Below are positions 20,515-29,408 of a stretch of 64,000 nt of DNA, one piece after another. Location of the stretch: contig NZ_FRBW01000001.1 in NCBI RefSeq assembly GCF_900142725.1, positions 186,001-250,000 of the forward strand. Direction: 5' to 3'. The number at the start of each line of letters is the position of its first letter. The stretch's first letter is position 1. The stretch is from Roseibium suaedae (GTDB lineage: Bacteria > Pseudomonadota > Alphaproteobacteria > Rhizobiales > Stappiaceae). The position numbers and the translations under genes are program-made. Under the pieces are notes generated by a model that saw only the letters and a program-made list of their open reading frames with translations, was not told where the DNA came from and did not search any database.

Positions 20515-21273
20515 ATGCCGGAGAGCATCGTAATCGTCACGGGCGGTAGCCGCGGGATCGGAGCTGCAGCCTGTCAGAGTGCTGCGGAACTCGGTCACAC
20601 GATCCTGGTCAACTATGCTTCGAACAAGGCAGCGGCCGATCAGGTCGTTGCTGACATCGAGGCTGCCGGCGGCAAGGCCTTTGCCGTTCAGGGCGATGTG
20701 CGCTCAGAGGCGGATATCCTGGCTCTGTTCAAGGCATGCGATGATCGCGGCACGCTGGCGGGTCTCGTCAACAATGCCGGTGTGGTCGATATGCCCTGCC
20801 GGGTCGACGAAATGACCGTAGAGCGTCTGTCCCGCATGTTCGAAATCAACCTCACAGGCTCCTTCCTGTGCGCCCGTGAGGCGGTGCGCCGCATGTCCAC
20901 CCGTCATGGTGGCAAGGGAGGGGCGATCGTCAACCTGAGCAGCGCGGCCGCAAAGCTCGGTGCTGCGGCTCAATATGTCGACTATGCAGCCTCCAAGGGG
21001 GCAATCGACACATTCACGGTCGGTCTTGCCCGCGAGGTTGCGGATGAGGGCATCCGGGTCAACGGGATCCGGCCGGGCATCATCGACACGGAAATCCATG
21101 CTTCGGGTGGCCAGCCGGAACGGGTGGCCATGATCGAGGCTTCTCTTCCCATGAAACGCGCAGGCACCGCCGGCGAAGTGGCCAAGGCAATCAAATGGCT
21201 GCTGTCGGACGAAGCCAGCTACACAACTGGCGCCATTCTCGATGTCTCGGGTGGGCGCTCCATTCTCCCTTAA
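20515..21273 (+). CDS. Short-chain dehydrogenase/reductase (SDR family)
   Basis: 252 residues of a classical SDR. The NAD(P)-binding [12 protein letters not shown] lies near residue 9, NNAGV near 88, and the catalytic Ser, Tyr and Lys appear in [23 protein letters not shown]. The C-terminal VSGGRSILP is typical. The Gly-rich loop with SRG and the N-terminal hydrophobic pattern favour NADP(H) and a FabG-like enzyme, but the substrate is unknown. It sits between the LysE gene and lpdA in the same direction. Confidence 0.92.
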   Translation: MPESIVIVTGGSRGIGAAACQSAAELGHTILVNYASNKAAADQVVADIEAAGGKAFAVQGDVRSEADILALFKACDDRGTLAGLVNNAGVVDMPCRVDEMTVERLSRMFEINLTGSFLCAREAVRRMSTRHGGKGGAIVNLSSAAAKLGAAAQYVDYAASKGAIDTFTVGLAREVADEGIRVNGIRPGIIDTEIHASGGQPERVAMIEASLPMKRAGTAGEVAKAIKWLLSDEASYTTGAILDVSGGRSILP

Positions 21274-21316
21274 GTCCAGTTCCGGACTGAAAGCAAAAGA
21301 GCAAAAGGCGACCGAA

Positions 21317-22720
21317 ATGTCCCAATATGATCTTGTCGTCATCGGCACCGGCCCGGGTGGTTATGTTTGCGCCATCAAGGCCGCTCAGCTCGGCCTGAAG
21401 GTGGCCGTGGTCGAGAAGCGTGCGACCCATGGCGGCACGTGCCTCAATGTTGGCTGCATTCCCTCCAAGGCCCTGCTGCACGCTTCCGAAATGTTCGAAG
21501 AGGCCAATCATGGCCTGGAAACGCTCGGCATCAAGGTTTCCAAGCCGAAGCTCGACCTGCCGGTGATGATGAAGCACAAGCAGGATGTGATCGACGCCAA
21601 TGTGAATGGCGTGGCTTTCCTGCTGAAGAAGAACAAGATCGAGCCCTTCCATGGCCTCGGCAAGATCCTCTCTTCCGGCAAGGTGGAAGTGACCGCTGAA
21701 GACGGTTCCAAGACCGTTCTGGAAACGAAGAACATCGTCATTGCAACCGGTTCGGAAGTCATGCCGCTGCCGGGCGTCGAAATCGACGAAAAGCAGGTTG
21801 TCTCCTCCACGGGCGCGCTGGAACTGGACAAGGTTCCGGGCAAGCTGGTCGTGGTTGGCGGCGGCGTCATCGGCCTGGAGCTGGGCTCTGTCTGGGGCCG
21901 TCTTGGCGCCGAAGTCACCGTGGTCGAGTTCATGGACAAGATCCTTGGCCCGATGGACGGCGACGTCTCCAAGAACTTCCAGCGCATGCTGAAGAAGCAG
22001 GGCATGGAGTTCAAGCTCTCCTCCAAGGTCACAGGTGTTGCCAAGAAGGGCAAGGGCCTGGAAGTCACCGTGGAACCGGCCAAGGGCGGTGAAGCGCAGG
22101 TACTCGAAGCGGATGTGGTTCTGGTCGCCATCGGCCGCCGTCCCTACACTAAAGGCCTGGGTCTGCAGGAAGCGGGCGTTGCCCTGGATTCCCGCGGCCG
22201 GATCGAGACCAACGGTCACTACGCAACCAACGTTCCGGGCATCTACGCCATTGGCGACGTGATCGTCGGCCCGATGCTGGCCCACAAGGCAGAAGACGAG
22301 GGTGTTGCCCTTGCCGAGATGCTGGCTGGCCAGGCAGGTCACGTGAATTACGACGTCATTCCGGGCGTGGTCTACACCCAGCCGGAAGTCGCTTCCGTCG
22401 GCAAGACCGAGGAAGAGTTGAAGGCTGCTGGCGTCACCTACAAGGCCGGCAAGTTCGCCTTTGCCGCCAACGGCCGCGCCCGCGCGATGAACCACACAGA
22501 CGGTTTCGTCAAGGTTCTGGCGGATGCCGAAACCGACCGGGTTCTCGGCGTTCACATCGTTGGCTTCGGCGCTGGCGAGATGATCCACGAAGCAGCCGTT
22601 CTGATGGAATTCGGCGGCTCTTCCGAAGACCTTGGCCGCACCTGCCATGCGCATCCGACCATGTCGGAAGCCGTGAAGGAAGCAGCCCTGTCGACCTTCT
22701 TCAAGCCGATCCACGCCTGA
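21317..22720 (+). CDS. lpdA: Dihydrolipoyl dehydrogenase (E3)
   Basis: 467 residues from ATG 21317; the open frame extends to 21242 but overlaps the SDR gene. FAD-binding [17 protein letters not shown] is at the N-terminus, the redox disulfide C42/C47 in [19 protein letters not shown]-binding [12 protein letters not shown] near residue 178, and the C-terminal dimer-interface [13 protein letters not shown] with the catalytic His. It re-oxidises dihydrolipoamide of the E2 component with NAD+. Being in the 2-oxoglutarate dehydrogenase operon suggests it is the E3 of that complex. It is the last gene of the TCA cluster. Confidence 0.97.
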   Translation: MSQYDLVVIGTGPGGYVCAIKAAQLGLKVAVVEKRATHGGTCLNVGCIPSKALLHASEMFEEANHGLETLGIKVSKPKLDLPVMMKHKQDVIDANVNGVAFLLKKNKIEPFHGLGKILSSGKVEVTAEDGSKTVLETKNIVIATGSEVMPLPGVEIDEKQVVSSTGALELDKVPGKLVVVGGGVIGLELGSVWGRLGAEVTVVEFMDKILGPMDGDVSKNFQRMLKKQGMEFKLSSKVTGVAKKGKGLEVTVEPAKGGEAQVLEADVVLVAIGRRPYTKGLGLQEAGVALDSRGRIETNGHYATNVPGIYAIGDVIVGPMLAHKAEDEGVALAEMLAGQAGHVNYDVIPGVVYTQPEVASVGKTEEELKAAGVTYKAGKFAFAANGRARAMNHTDGFVKVLADAETDRVLGVHIVGFGAGEMIHEAAVLMEFGGSSEDLGRTCHAHPTMSEAVKEAALSTFFKPIHA

Positions 22721-22746
22721 TCTGCTACAGCATGCAAGATTGAGAA

Positions 22747-22770
22747 AGCCGGGGCGGTGACGCCCCGGCT
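22747..22770 (+). terminator. Hairpin downstream of lpdA
   Basis: A perfect 10-bp stem, AGCCGGGGCG-gtga-CGCCCCGGCT, begins 26 bases after the lpdA stop codon. It has no clear T-run, so it may be a 3'-end stabiliser rather than a true terminator. Confidence 0.55.
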
Positions 22771-22831
22771 CAGACTGCTGACAAAGACCCAATTGCCCTT
22801 GGCTGCGTCAAAACGCGTAGAGTTGGGTGTC

Positions 22832-22941
22832 ATCCCTGCGAAGGCAGGGATCCAGTAACCACCTGAGATAACTATCTTTTTCAAGGCCTCACTCTACGGG
22901 ATACTGGATCCCGGTCTTGGTGCGGGGCACCAAACCGGGAT
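22832..22941. repeat. Compound inverted repeat (interspersed extragenic element) in the 310-bp gap 22721-23031
   Basis: The element starts with ATCCCTGC-gaag-GCAGGGAT (22832-22851) followed by CCAGTA. It ends with TACTGGATCCCGGT and a nested hairpin closing in ACCGGGAT (22908-22941). The outer GATCCAGTA and TACTGGATC arms face each other around about 50 bases of AT-richer sequence. This resembles the GGGATCCAGTA-type repeats scattered between genes in many proteobacteria. No open reading frame is credible in the gap. Confidence 0.72.
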
Positions 22942-22975
22942 GACCAACAAACTTGGCTACTTTGTCATCAACCTC

Positions 22976-23003
22976 AGCCGGGGTGGCAACGTCCCGGCTT
23001 TTT
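22976..23003 (+). terminator. Rho-independent terminator
   Basis: AGCCGGG pairs with CCCGGCT across a 10-base loop and is followed by T5. It is oriented to stop plus-strand transcription coming from lpdA and the repeat element before it enters the toxin gene on the opposite strand. Confidence 0.65.
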
Positions 23004-23031
23004 GTTGTTCTGAGAAACGGTAACTTTCGAG

Positions 23032-23319
23032 TCAGAGCTCCGCGGCCAAATCCCGCAAGCCATGTAGTATCCGGACTATCCTGACCTCTTCATCCGTATG
23101 GAGAAAGAAGATCAGATATTTCCCGTGGCGCGCGCATCGCAGCCCGGTTGCAAGATTATTTCGAGCGGGAAAACTTTCGGGGCGCTCTGTCGTAGAACGG
23201 AGCCTGAGCTCAATTTCTTCCAGAAAGGACAGCGCTCGGGTTGGATTGTCTTGTGCAATAAAATCAGCGATGTCTGCCAGATCATCCCGTGCTGCAGGGA
23301 GAATGATCAGGCGCCTCAA
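23032..23319 (-). CDS. ParE/RelE-superfamily toxin of a type II toxin-antitoxin pair
   Basis: About 95 residues from the TTG at 23319 (AAGAG site just upstream); a TTG at 23337 would overlap the antitoxin gene by 16 bases. The sequence LPAARDDLADIADFIAQDNP...ALSFLEEIELRLRSTTERPESFPAR...GLRCARHGKYLIFFLHTDEEVRIVRILHGLRD follows the ParE pattern. ParE toxins inhibit DNA gyrase, whereas RelE members cleave mRNA; ParE fits better given the partner. The gene is directly downstream of its antitoxin. Confidence 0.88.
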   Translation of the reverse strand: MRRLIILPAARDDLADIADFIAQDNPTRALSFLEEIELRLRSTTERPESFPARNNLATGLRCARHGKYLIFFLHTDEEVRIVRILHGLRDLAAEL

Positions 23320-23321
23320 AA

Positions 23322-23585
23322 TCAGCTCTTTTCGCAATAGCGTGTGCGAAGCTCGGAAAACACTTCTTCAGCGGCAAACCCTTTCCCGCTTTCAAGCCCA
23401 GCCTGGATTGCTGCCTGCAATAATTGCTGATTGCGTTGACCTGCTTCCCGGTTCCGGGACCACTCCAACAGCGCTTCCTGGATAACTTCGCTTGCAGAGG
23501 CATAGTTTCCGTCGGCTACTGTCTGACGCAACGCTTCAGCCAGGTCCGACGGCACCGTTATAGTGAGTTTTTCTGCTGCAGACAT
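23322..23585 (-). CDS. ParD-type ribbon-helix-helix antitoxin
   Basis: 87 residues. KLTITVPSDLAEALRQTVADGNYASASEVIQEALLEW is the ribbon-helix-helix DNA-binding N-terminus of the ParD/CopG type. The C-terminal half (QLLQAAIQAGLESGKGFAAEEVFSELRTRY) is the toxin-wrapping region. It precedes the toxin gene in the same operon and should repress it together with the toxin. The ATG at 23585 is the natural start. Confidence 0.9.
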   Translation of the reverse strand: MSAAEKLTITVPSDLAEALRQTVADGNYASASEVIQEALLEWSRNREAGQRNQQLLQAAIQAGLESGKGFAAEEVFSELRTRYCEKS

Positions 23586-23677
23586 TCGAACGCCTCGCTT
23601 TCTTGCAGGAGTTTACCATAGCTGACCAGCCGATGACGAATTCAAACACGGCAGCAAACAGCTGGCAGCCTTTCAGC

Positions 23678-24100
23678 TCAATGCTCCCCGTCGCAGAAGC
23701 GGTGGTCGGCGAAGGCTTTCATGACGTTGCAGTCGGCCACGATGTGGTCGCCGTCGCAGCTGGAGGCGATGCGCTCCAGTTCGGTCTCCAGCCGTCTCAA
23801 TTGGGCAATCCGGCTGCGTACGGCGGAAAGCTGTTCTTCGGCAATCCGGTTGGCGCAGTCGCAGGGGGCGTGCGGATGTGCTGCAAGGTCGATCAGGTCG
23901 CGGATGGCGGCCATGGACAGACCGAGATCGCGGGAATGCTTGATGAAGGTGAGCCGTTCAAGATCCTGCGGACTATAGCGCCGCTGATTGCCTTCCGTGC
24001 GCACCGGCTCTGCAAGAAGGCTTTCCTTCTCATAGTAGCGAATGGTGGGGATCTTCACCCCGGTTTTCCGGGCCAGGTCGCCAATGGAATAGGTGGACAC
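23678..24100 (-). CDS. MerR-family metal-responsive regulator, ZntR-like
   Basis: 140 residues: MerR winged helix (YSIGDLARKTGVKIPTIRYYEKESLL...RRYSPQDLERLTFIKHSRDLGLS), a dimerisation helix (90-113) and a C-terminal metal loop. Cysteines C80, C115 and C124 fall where E. coli ZntR has its zinc ligands; C82 and C136 are extra. These features suggest a zinc, cadmium or lead sensor. The start is GTG with an overlapping GGAGG site. No efflux ATPase gene is adjacent, so its target must be elsewhere in the genome. Confidence 0.85.
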   Translation of the reverse strand: MSTYSIGDLARKTGVKIPTIRYYEKESLLAEPVRTEGNQRRYSPQDLERLTFIKHSRDLGLSMAAIRDLIDLAAHPHAPCDCANRIAEEQLSAVRSRIAQLRRLETELERIASSCDGDHIVADCNVMKAFADHRFCDGEH

Positions 24101-24107
24101 GCGAAAC

Positions 24108-24122
24108 CTCCAGTCTCTGGAG
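24108..24122. promoter_or_regulatory. Candidate MerR-type operator in the leader of the ZntR-like gene
   Basis: CTCCAG-tct-CTGGAG is a perfect inverted repeat starting eight bases upstream of the GTG start and covering its ribosome-binding site. CTCCAG/CTGGAG half-sites are typical of MerR-family operators, so self-regulation is plausible. No convincing -35/-10 pair flanks it. Confidence 0.4.
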
Positions 24123-24195
24123 ATTTGAGCCTAGCAGGGATGAGTGAAATTGTCAGTGCGGAACGGTATGGCCAGGAGCGGATATGGCCCCCGGA

Positions 24196-24615
24196 TCACT
24201 TGCGCCGCAGGATGTAGCTTTTGACGGTGTCCTGCTCAACCGGATCGTGGAAGGCGTTGGTCACATAGGCGTCCATGCGGTCGCCTACGGCTCTCAGGTC
24301 GAATTGTTTGCTGCCGAAAAAGCCGACGAGAACCACGCGGATGCCGCCGTCAGGCCAGGCTTGTCCCTCGGTCCAGCCCCATTTGCAGTCTCTCGGGATG
24401 CATTTGGTGAAGGCGCGGACGCGGACCTGAACCGTGTTGTCGACGCATTTGGTCACGATTTCCAGGCGGGTCAGTTCCTTGGGCGCAGCCTTTGGATTGA
24501 TCCAGGTTCCATGTTCCGGCAGCGGACAATAGACGCGCGTTTGCGCTTCCGCAGGCTTCATGAGGAGAAGCGCGGCTAAAACGGCTGCCAGGCACAGAAG
24601 AACGGCAATGCGCAT
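24196..24615 (-). CDS. Small secreted protein of unknown function
   Basis: 139 residues with a clear Sec signal peptide (MRIAVLLCLAAVLAALLLM, cleavage likely after AEA at residue 24). The mature part has four cysteines (C30, C57, C72, C77), enough for two disulfides, and a Trp-rich stretch (CKWGWTEGQAWPDGG). I do not recognise the family. It is probably periplasmic. The ATG follows AGGAGAAATT. It lies between rpsU and the ZntR-like gene on the same strand, with no clear functional link to either. Confidence 0.75.
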   Translation of the reverse strand: MRIAVLLCLAAVLAALLLMKPAEAQTRVYCPLPEHGTWINPKAAPKELTRLEIVTKCVDNTVQVRVRAFTKCIPRDCKWGWTEGQAWPDGGIRVVLVGFFGSKQFDLRAVGDRMDAYVTNAFHDPVEQDTVKSYILRRK

Positions 24616-24749
24616 TGAATTTCTCCTGAGGAGAAAGCGTCTGCCGGAATGGTTAGAAAAGTCTTAAAGCCGGTTCCGGAGGCCGGTTCCGCACAAGATC
24701 ACGTACGGAACCCGGCCTGCCCCGGCAGCCCTATGGCAAGGGCTGGCAA

Positions 24750-24980
24750 TCAGCGCTTGCGGGCGCGTGCACCCGGCACGATGCCTTCGCGCTGAGCGAG
24801 CTTGCGCGCAGCCTTGCGGGCGCGGCGGACAGCTTCACCCTTCTCGCGGGCACGCTTTTCAGAGGGCTTTTCATAAGCGCGGCGGGCTTTCATTTCCCGG
24901 AAAACACCTTCGCGCTGCAGCTTTTTCTTCAGGACACGGAGAGCTTGATCGACATTGTTATCTCGTACGAGGACTTGCAA
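24750..24980 (-). CDS. rpsU: 30S ribosomal protein S21
   Basis: 76 residues; [47 protein letters not shown] is the S21 core and the tail is basic. S21 sits near the anti-Shine-Dalgarno end of 16S rRNA and helps initiation. The start is TTG, compensated by a strong AAAGGAG site a few bases upstream. The 213-bp gap upstream (24981-25193) has a TGGCC-tatt-GGCCA hairpin near the 5' end and no gene. No neighbour is functionally related. Confidence 0.96.
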   Translation of the reverse strand: MQVLVRDNNVDQALRVLKKKLQREGVFREMKARRAYEKPSEKRAREKGEAVRRARKAARKLAQREGIVPGARARKR

Positions 24981-25193
24981 GGGAACTCCTTTACAGTTCG
25001 ATGATGGCTGGCCAATAGGCCATATGGCTCCGCAAACAGTTACCTGCGGAATGAACCGATGCAGCTTGCATAGGGTTAGGAGCCAGGTTTCCCAAGTGGG
25101 GAAAGCGCAGGAGCCGCAAACCTACCAAGTTTTTCAAATAATGCACCCCCTGCAGCGCAGAAAATGCCAAGTTCTCAGCAAATTTCGCAGATT

Positions 25194-26174
25194 TCAGCCA
25201 GTTCTTCGGCGCGGATGGGCCTGATCATAGGCCTGAAGCAGTCTGGCGCTGTCGATTTGGGTGTAGATCTGCGTGCTGGAAAGGCTCGCGTGGCCGAGAA
25301 GTTCCTGAATGGTTCTGAGGTCGCCGCCGCCCGCCAGCAGGTGCGTGGCAAAGGAATGCCGCAACGCATGGGGTGTTGCCGTGTCGGGCAGGCCGAGCGC
25401 TCCCCGCATCCTGGCCATCGCCAACTGGACCAGTCTCGGATTGAGCGGGCCTCCGCGCACACCGACAAAGAGCGGGCCATTGCCGGAGATCGCGTGAGGA
25501 CAGAGTTTCAGATAGGCCTCGATTGCCTCTCCTACGGCCGGAAGCACGGGAACCTCGCGCTGCTTTCCGCCCTTGCCGGTGATGCGCAGGGTCTTCGTGC
25601 CTCTGCGTGGGGCGGTGCTTGCGGTCAGGGACAGGGCCTCTGCCAAGCGGAGGCCGCAGCCATAGAGGAGGGTCAGAACGGCAGCATTGCGGGCCTCCAC
25701 CCAGGGTGCGCTTTCCATGCCGTGCTCGCCGCCGGTCACTTCCAGCGCATCGCGCGCCGATACCGGCTTGGGCAGTGAACGTGGCTGACGCGGCGGACGT
25801 ACAGCGGATGAGGCGGCCGCATTGACCTCGCCGCGCCTTTCCAGAAACCGCAGGAACGAGCGGATACCGGCAAGACCCCGGGCCAGGGAACGGCTTTCCA
25901 CGCCCTGTTTCCGCCGCCGGGCCATGAAGGCGCGGAAATCAGCAGGTTTGAGATCGGCGATTTCGGCAAGTCCCGGCGCGCCGCCTAAGTGGTCGGTCAG
26001 GAAGCGCAGAAACTGACGCAGGTCCCGCTCATAGGCTACAAGGGTCTTGTCGGACAGGCGCCGCTCATCAGACAGATGGTCGAGCCAGTCGCCGACCCGT
26101 GCGTTGAGTTCGGGCAGGGCTGTAACGAGAAGCGCATCCGCATCGGATGCCTGTGTCTTTGAAGCTCCGGACAT
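25194..26174 (-). CDS. xerC: Tyrosine recombinase XerC
   Basis: 326 residues. The N-terminal SAM-like DNA-binding domain spans about 30-120 (WLDHLSDERRLSDKTLVAYERDLRQFLRFL). The catalytic domain has the first Arg in YGCGLRLAEAL, the Lys in KGGKQREVPVL, HALRHSFATHLL, the LGHASLSSTQIY block and the nucleophile Y304. XerC/D resolve chromosome dimers at dif. I call it XerC rather than XerD from its N-terminus and the proximity to priA; the distinction is not certain. Confidence 0.92.
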   Translation of the reverse strand: MSGASKTQASDADALLVTALPELNARVGDWLDHLSDERRLSDKTLVAYERDLRQFLRFLTDHLGGAPGLAEIADLKPADFRAFMARRRKQGVESRSLARGLAGIRSFLRFLERRGEVNAAASSAVRPPRQPRSLPKPVSARDALEVTGGEHGMESAPWVEARNAAVLTLLYGCGLRLAEALSLTASTAPRRGTKTLRITGKGGKQREVPVLPAVGEAIEAYLKLCPHAISGNGPLFVGVRGGPLNPRLVQLAMARMRGALGLPDTATPHALRHSFATHLLAGGGDLRTIQELLGHASLSSTQIYTQIDSARLLQAYDQAHPRRRTG

Positions 26175-26210
26175 GAACCGGAGTCTATGCCCGGAGCTTC
26201 TAGAAAAGAC

Positions 26211-27536
26211 TTAACGTTGATTGACTGGAACACCGGTTTTGAGGGCTTCCTGCCTTTCCCTGTCAAAACGCCAGTCGGCGTCATCAAAGAAGGATATGCC
26301 GCCTTGCTGGCGAAGGCGTGGTGCGCAGTCTTTCCAGTCAATTTCTCCTGCCAGCAGGGCATGGCCCACCGGCGTCAGCGAAAACACGGCCTGACCCCAG
26401 GTGCCGCCGTGAAAGGACGTTTCCGGGCAGGAAACGGCCGGGCGCCCTGCATCCCGCAGCCGGACCATTGTGCCCAGAAACATCAGGTCGCCATGGAAGG
26501 GCAGAGGGTCAATGGTCTGCATGAACCTCGCAAAGACCTTTCCCCAGGGCAAAGGCCCCTCGCGCAGGCATGTCAAAATGGCCTGCTCGGTGAAGGATAG
26601 GCCATTTGCTGTTCCTGGCATTTCGGAAAGATAGCGAGACAAGGCACGTCTCAGGAAGGGCAGGGCGGGTGAGGGGCTTTGGGCAGTTTCGACAAGCTTT
26701 CCGGGATCGTCCCCTGTCAGGGCGGACCAGGTCTTCTCTGCCAGCGCGAAGGCGCTTTCGGGTACGGTTTGCCGACGGCTGAACATGAGCCGCAGGGCGG
26801 TCGGGGAGAGTTGACCTATGCCGATGAACTTGCTGATACCCGGAAAGCGCTCGAGGCTGACGAGTTCGATTCGCTTGCCGGTAAGTCCGGCCTTTCTGAA
26901 TTGATTCAAAAGCTTCACGAGCAGGATCTGGTCGTAGGGATCATGCTCGAACCAGAGCACGATGCGGCCATAGCTTCGGGCTGCATTCAACCTGTCTTCT
27001 GCAGCTTGCAGCTTCGCCAGGGTTGGTTCGACCGCTTCCCCGGGGTACTCGGAGGCAATGAACTCTGCCCGCTGCTGAAGGGCGTGCGGGCTGTCGACAA
27101 GTGGCCCCTGACATATCGGATCGGCATATTGAAGAAAGTCTCCGGTGAAGCCCGCCAGCTTCAAGGCTTGTTCGATGTCATTGCCGCATCGGATGTGAAG
27201 GGTCGGCAAGGACGCGTCCGGAGCGGCTGCTCCAAGTTCGATGTCTTTTCGGACCGTTTCCATGTCCTCGACATGCTTCTTCAGTGCCGGCCAGCTTGAA
27301 AGCCCTGCCTCCCTTGCGACAACAAGCTGGGCATCGGACAGTTTGATCTCTTCCGGAGCAAGGTGCTTGCCGCGCGGATGATGACTGGAAAGCCGGAGAA
27401 GGGCTTCAGGCAGTTGCGCACGGATATCATTGCGGAGCTTTTTGGCCGCAAGCCGCTGGCGGTCGAGATTGAGGGAAAGGTCGCTTGCACTCACAAGCGG
27501 AAGGGACGGCGCGTCATCGCGCGGTTCGTCAGACAT
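26211..27536 (-). CDS. DUF1835-domain protein
   Basis: 441 residues, cytoplasmic. Residues 1-85 hold a short module common in ankyrin-type proteins (LRLSSHHPRG...DAQLVVAREAGLSSWPALKKHVE). From about 105 comes the DUF1835 region: TLHIRCGNDIEQALKLAGFTGDFLQYADPICQGPL, then IVLWFEHDPYDQILLVKLLNQF. The last 150 residues look like a winged-helix module (LSFTEQAILTCLREGP). The family is often found in general metabolism or regulatory contexts but has no proven function. AGGAGG precedes the ATG. It lies 36 bases upstream of xerC on the same strand. Confidence 0.82.
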   Translation of the reverse strand: MSDEPRDDAPSLPLVSASDLSLNLDRQRLAAKKLRNDIRAQLPEALLRLSSHHPRGKHLAPEEIKLSDAQLVVAREAGLSSWPALKKHVEDMETVRKDIELGAAAPDASLPTLHIRCGNDIEQALKLAGFTGDFLQYADPICQGPLVDSPHALQQRAEFIASEYPGEAVEPTLAKLQAAEDRLNAARSYGRIVLWFEHDPYDQILLVKLLNQFRKAGLTGKRIELVSLERFPGISKFIGIGQLSPTALRLMFSRRQTVPESAFALAEKTWSALTGDDPGKLVETAQSPSPALPFLRRALSRYLSEMPGTANGLSFTEQAILTCLREGPLPWGKVFARFMQTIDPLPFHGDLMFLGTMVRLRDAGRPAVSCPETSFHGGTWGQAVFSLTPVGHALLAGEIDWKDCAPRLRQQGGISFFDDADWRFDRERQEALKTGVPVNQR

Positions 27537-27783
27537 GATGACCTCCTGGCTCGGTCTTCGTCCAGCGTCCGCCTCTCCGGATCGAGCGGGAAGTCAGATG
27601 TCGTTATGCCCAGGGGCACAATTGAACCGGCATGGAACGCCTTTCCGCGGACCGGAGGCCCTGCCGGCGGGCCATTGCGCCACTATGACGGGAGACGCGG
27701 GATTGAGCAAGAACCCTGCTTTACCTGCTCTTAAACGAGATGCCGTAGGAAAGGCGGGTGTTTGAGCAACGGGATGTATCCAG

Positions 27784-28686
27784 ATGGTTGAAACCCTCGC
27801 GCGATTGAAGGATTCGCTTGCCAATCTGCTTATGGGCACGATTGGTGAGCCGACCGTGTGGGCTTCCTTCTCGTTCGTCGCCCTTGTGTTTCTCATTCTC
27901 TGGCACAGATCCGGCTACAGCCTCAATTGGCCACACCGTTTGATGAAAAGTGTCGGTGCGAATATCTCGTTTCTCTTTCTAAATACGATTTTCGCGCCAA
28001 TCGTCTTTGTCCTGACCGGTGTGGTTCAATCCGCTTATGACACCCTGGGCGTGCCGACGCTGAACCCGGACAAATGGACACCTTTGCCCGCCTGGTTTCT
28101 GGCGTTCCTTGCAATCTTCTTTCATGACTTCGCCAACTACTGGAACCACAGGCTGATGCATAAGGGCTGGCTTTGGCCGGTTCATGCCATCCACCACTCC
28201 GATCCGGATGTGAACGGTCTGACCGGCTACAGGATCCATTTCCTGGAAGCCTTCATCATGGCTGCGTCCTATGTGCTTCTTTTGAGCTGGCTGGGCTTTC
28301 CTGCGGATGCAATGGGGCTGGGAGCTGTGGTGATCGCGCTCCATAGCGTCTATGTCCATCTGGACCTGGATTGGGGGCATGGCCCCTTCCGGTACCTGAT
28401 TGCTTCCCCGCGCTTCCATCGATGGCATCACGCAGACGTTCCGGCTGCTTATGGCAAGAACCTCGCGAACATATTTCCCTTCTTTGATGTTCTGTTTGGA
28501 ACCTACAGGGTGCCAGGCCCGGTTGTCGGCCGTTTGGGTGCGCAAGGGGTTCCTGAGAACGACGTCGTCAAACTGTGCCTGTTTCCCTTCACCGAATGGA
28601 CCAAGATGCTGGCGTCCGGTATCCGGCAACTGGGACACCGTTCCTCCAGTGCCGACCCAAAGCAGGGCGAGACATCAGGCCTTTGA
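27784..28686 (+). CDS. Sterol desaturase / fatty-acid hydroxylase family membrane enzyme
   Basis: 300 residues with about four membrane segments and the three histidine boxes of the di-iron hydroxylase family: HDFANYWNHRLMH and HAIHHSD in the first half, then HRWHH near residue 217. Members hydroxylate or desaturate sterols, carotenoids or fatty acids in the inner membrane. Bacterial members without sterols often act on lipids such as ornithine lipid. The substrate here is unknown. It stands alone, with a bidirectional terminator between it and the transaldolase. Confidence 0.9.
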   Translation: MVETLARLKDSLANLLMGTIGEPTVWASFSFVALVFLILWHRSGYSLNWPHRLMKSVGANISFLFLNTIFAPIVFVLTGVVQSAYDTLGVPTLNPDKWTPLPAWFLAFLAIFFHDFANYWNHRLMHKGWLWPVHAIHHSDPDVNGLTGYRIHFLEAFIMAASYVLLLSWLGFPADAMGLGAVVIALHSVYVHLDLDWGHGPFRYLIASPRFHRWHHADVPAAYGKNLANIFPFFDVLFGTYRVPGPVVGRLGAQGVPENDVVKLCLFPFTEWTKMLASGIRQLGHRSSSADPKQGETSGL

Positions 28687-28697
28687 GCCAAAACAAA

Positions 28698-28722
28698 AAC
28701 GGCCCGGTTTCCCGGGCCGTTT
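28698..28722. terminator. Bidirectional terminator between converging genes
   Basis: AACGGCCCGG-ttt-CCCGGGCCGTT with a T-run on the plus side and an A-run on the other. It serves both the desaturase-family gene and the transaldolase gene. Confidence 0.85.
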
Positions 28723-28754
28723 TCATTCAGTCAGACTTTTGATCGGCTGGTGGA

Positions 28755-29408
28755 TCAGACGATCTTCTGGCCGGTCTTTGCCCAGTCGGCGAGGAAGGAC
28801 TCGAGGCCCTTGTCGGTCAGCGGGTGCTTGACCAGCGCCTTGAGGGTTGCTGGCGGGATCGTCGCAACATCTGCACCGACGAGGGCGCAATCCTTGACGT
28901 GGTTCGGCGTGCGGATCGAGGCTGCCAGGATCTGGGTGTCGAAGCCGTAGTTGTCGAAGATCACGCGGATTTCGCGGATCAGTTCCATGCCGTCGACGTT
29001 GATGTCATCGAGGCGGCCGATGAACGGAGACACGTAGGTTGCGCCTGCCTTGGCAGCCAGGAGGGCCTGGTTGGCAGAGAAGCAGAGCGTAACGTTGGTC
29101 TTGTGGCCCTTTTCGGTGAGTGCCTTGCAAGCCTTCAGGCCATCGAGCGTCAGCGGCAGCTTGATCACGACATTGTCGGCGATCTTCACCAGCTCGAGCG
29201 CTTCCTTCATCATGCCTTCGTAGTCGGTCGCTGCGACTTCGGCAGACACATCGCCTTCGGTGATCTTGCAGATCTCTGCGATGACTTCCTTGAAGTCACG
29301 GCCGGACTTGGCGATCAGGGACGGGTTGGTGGTGACGCCGTCGAGAAGGCCGGTGGCAGCCAGTTCCTGGATTTCGGCAGTCTCTGCGGTGTCGACGAAA
29401 AACTTCAT
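28755..29408 (-). CDS. tal: Transaldolase, short (type 3B / fructose-6-phosphate aldolase-like) form
   Basis: 217 residues from the ATG at 29408 ([36 protein letters not shown]). The Schiff-base lysine is in [13 protein letters not shown] near residue 86, and [34 protein letters not shown] is the family core. It moves dihydroxyacetone units between sugar phosphates in the pentose-phosphate pathway. The short form is usual in alphaproteobacteria. It is transcribed alone, divergent from priA. Confidence 0.95.
   Translation of the reverse strand: MKFFVDTAETAEIQELAATGLLDGVTTNPSLIAKSGRDFKEVIAEICKITEGDVSAEVAATDYEGMMKEALELVKIADNVVIKLPLTLDGLKACKALTEKGHKTNVTLCFSANQALLAAKAGATYVSPFIGRLDDINVDGMELIREIRVIFDNYGFDTQILAASIRTPNHVKDCALVGADVATIPPATLKALVKHPLTDKGLESFLADWAKTGQKIV

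Noticed and set aside
22747-22770. Strong factor-independent terminator for lpdA
   Set aside because: The stem is perfect but there is no T-run; kept only as a possible 3'-end hairpin with lower confidence.
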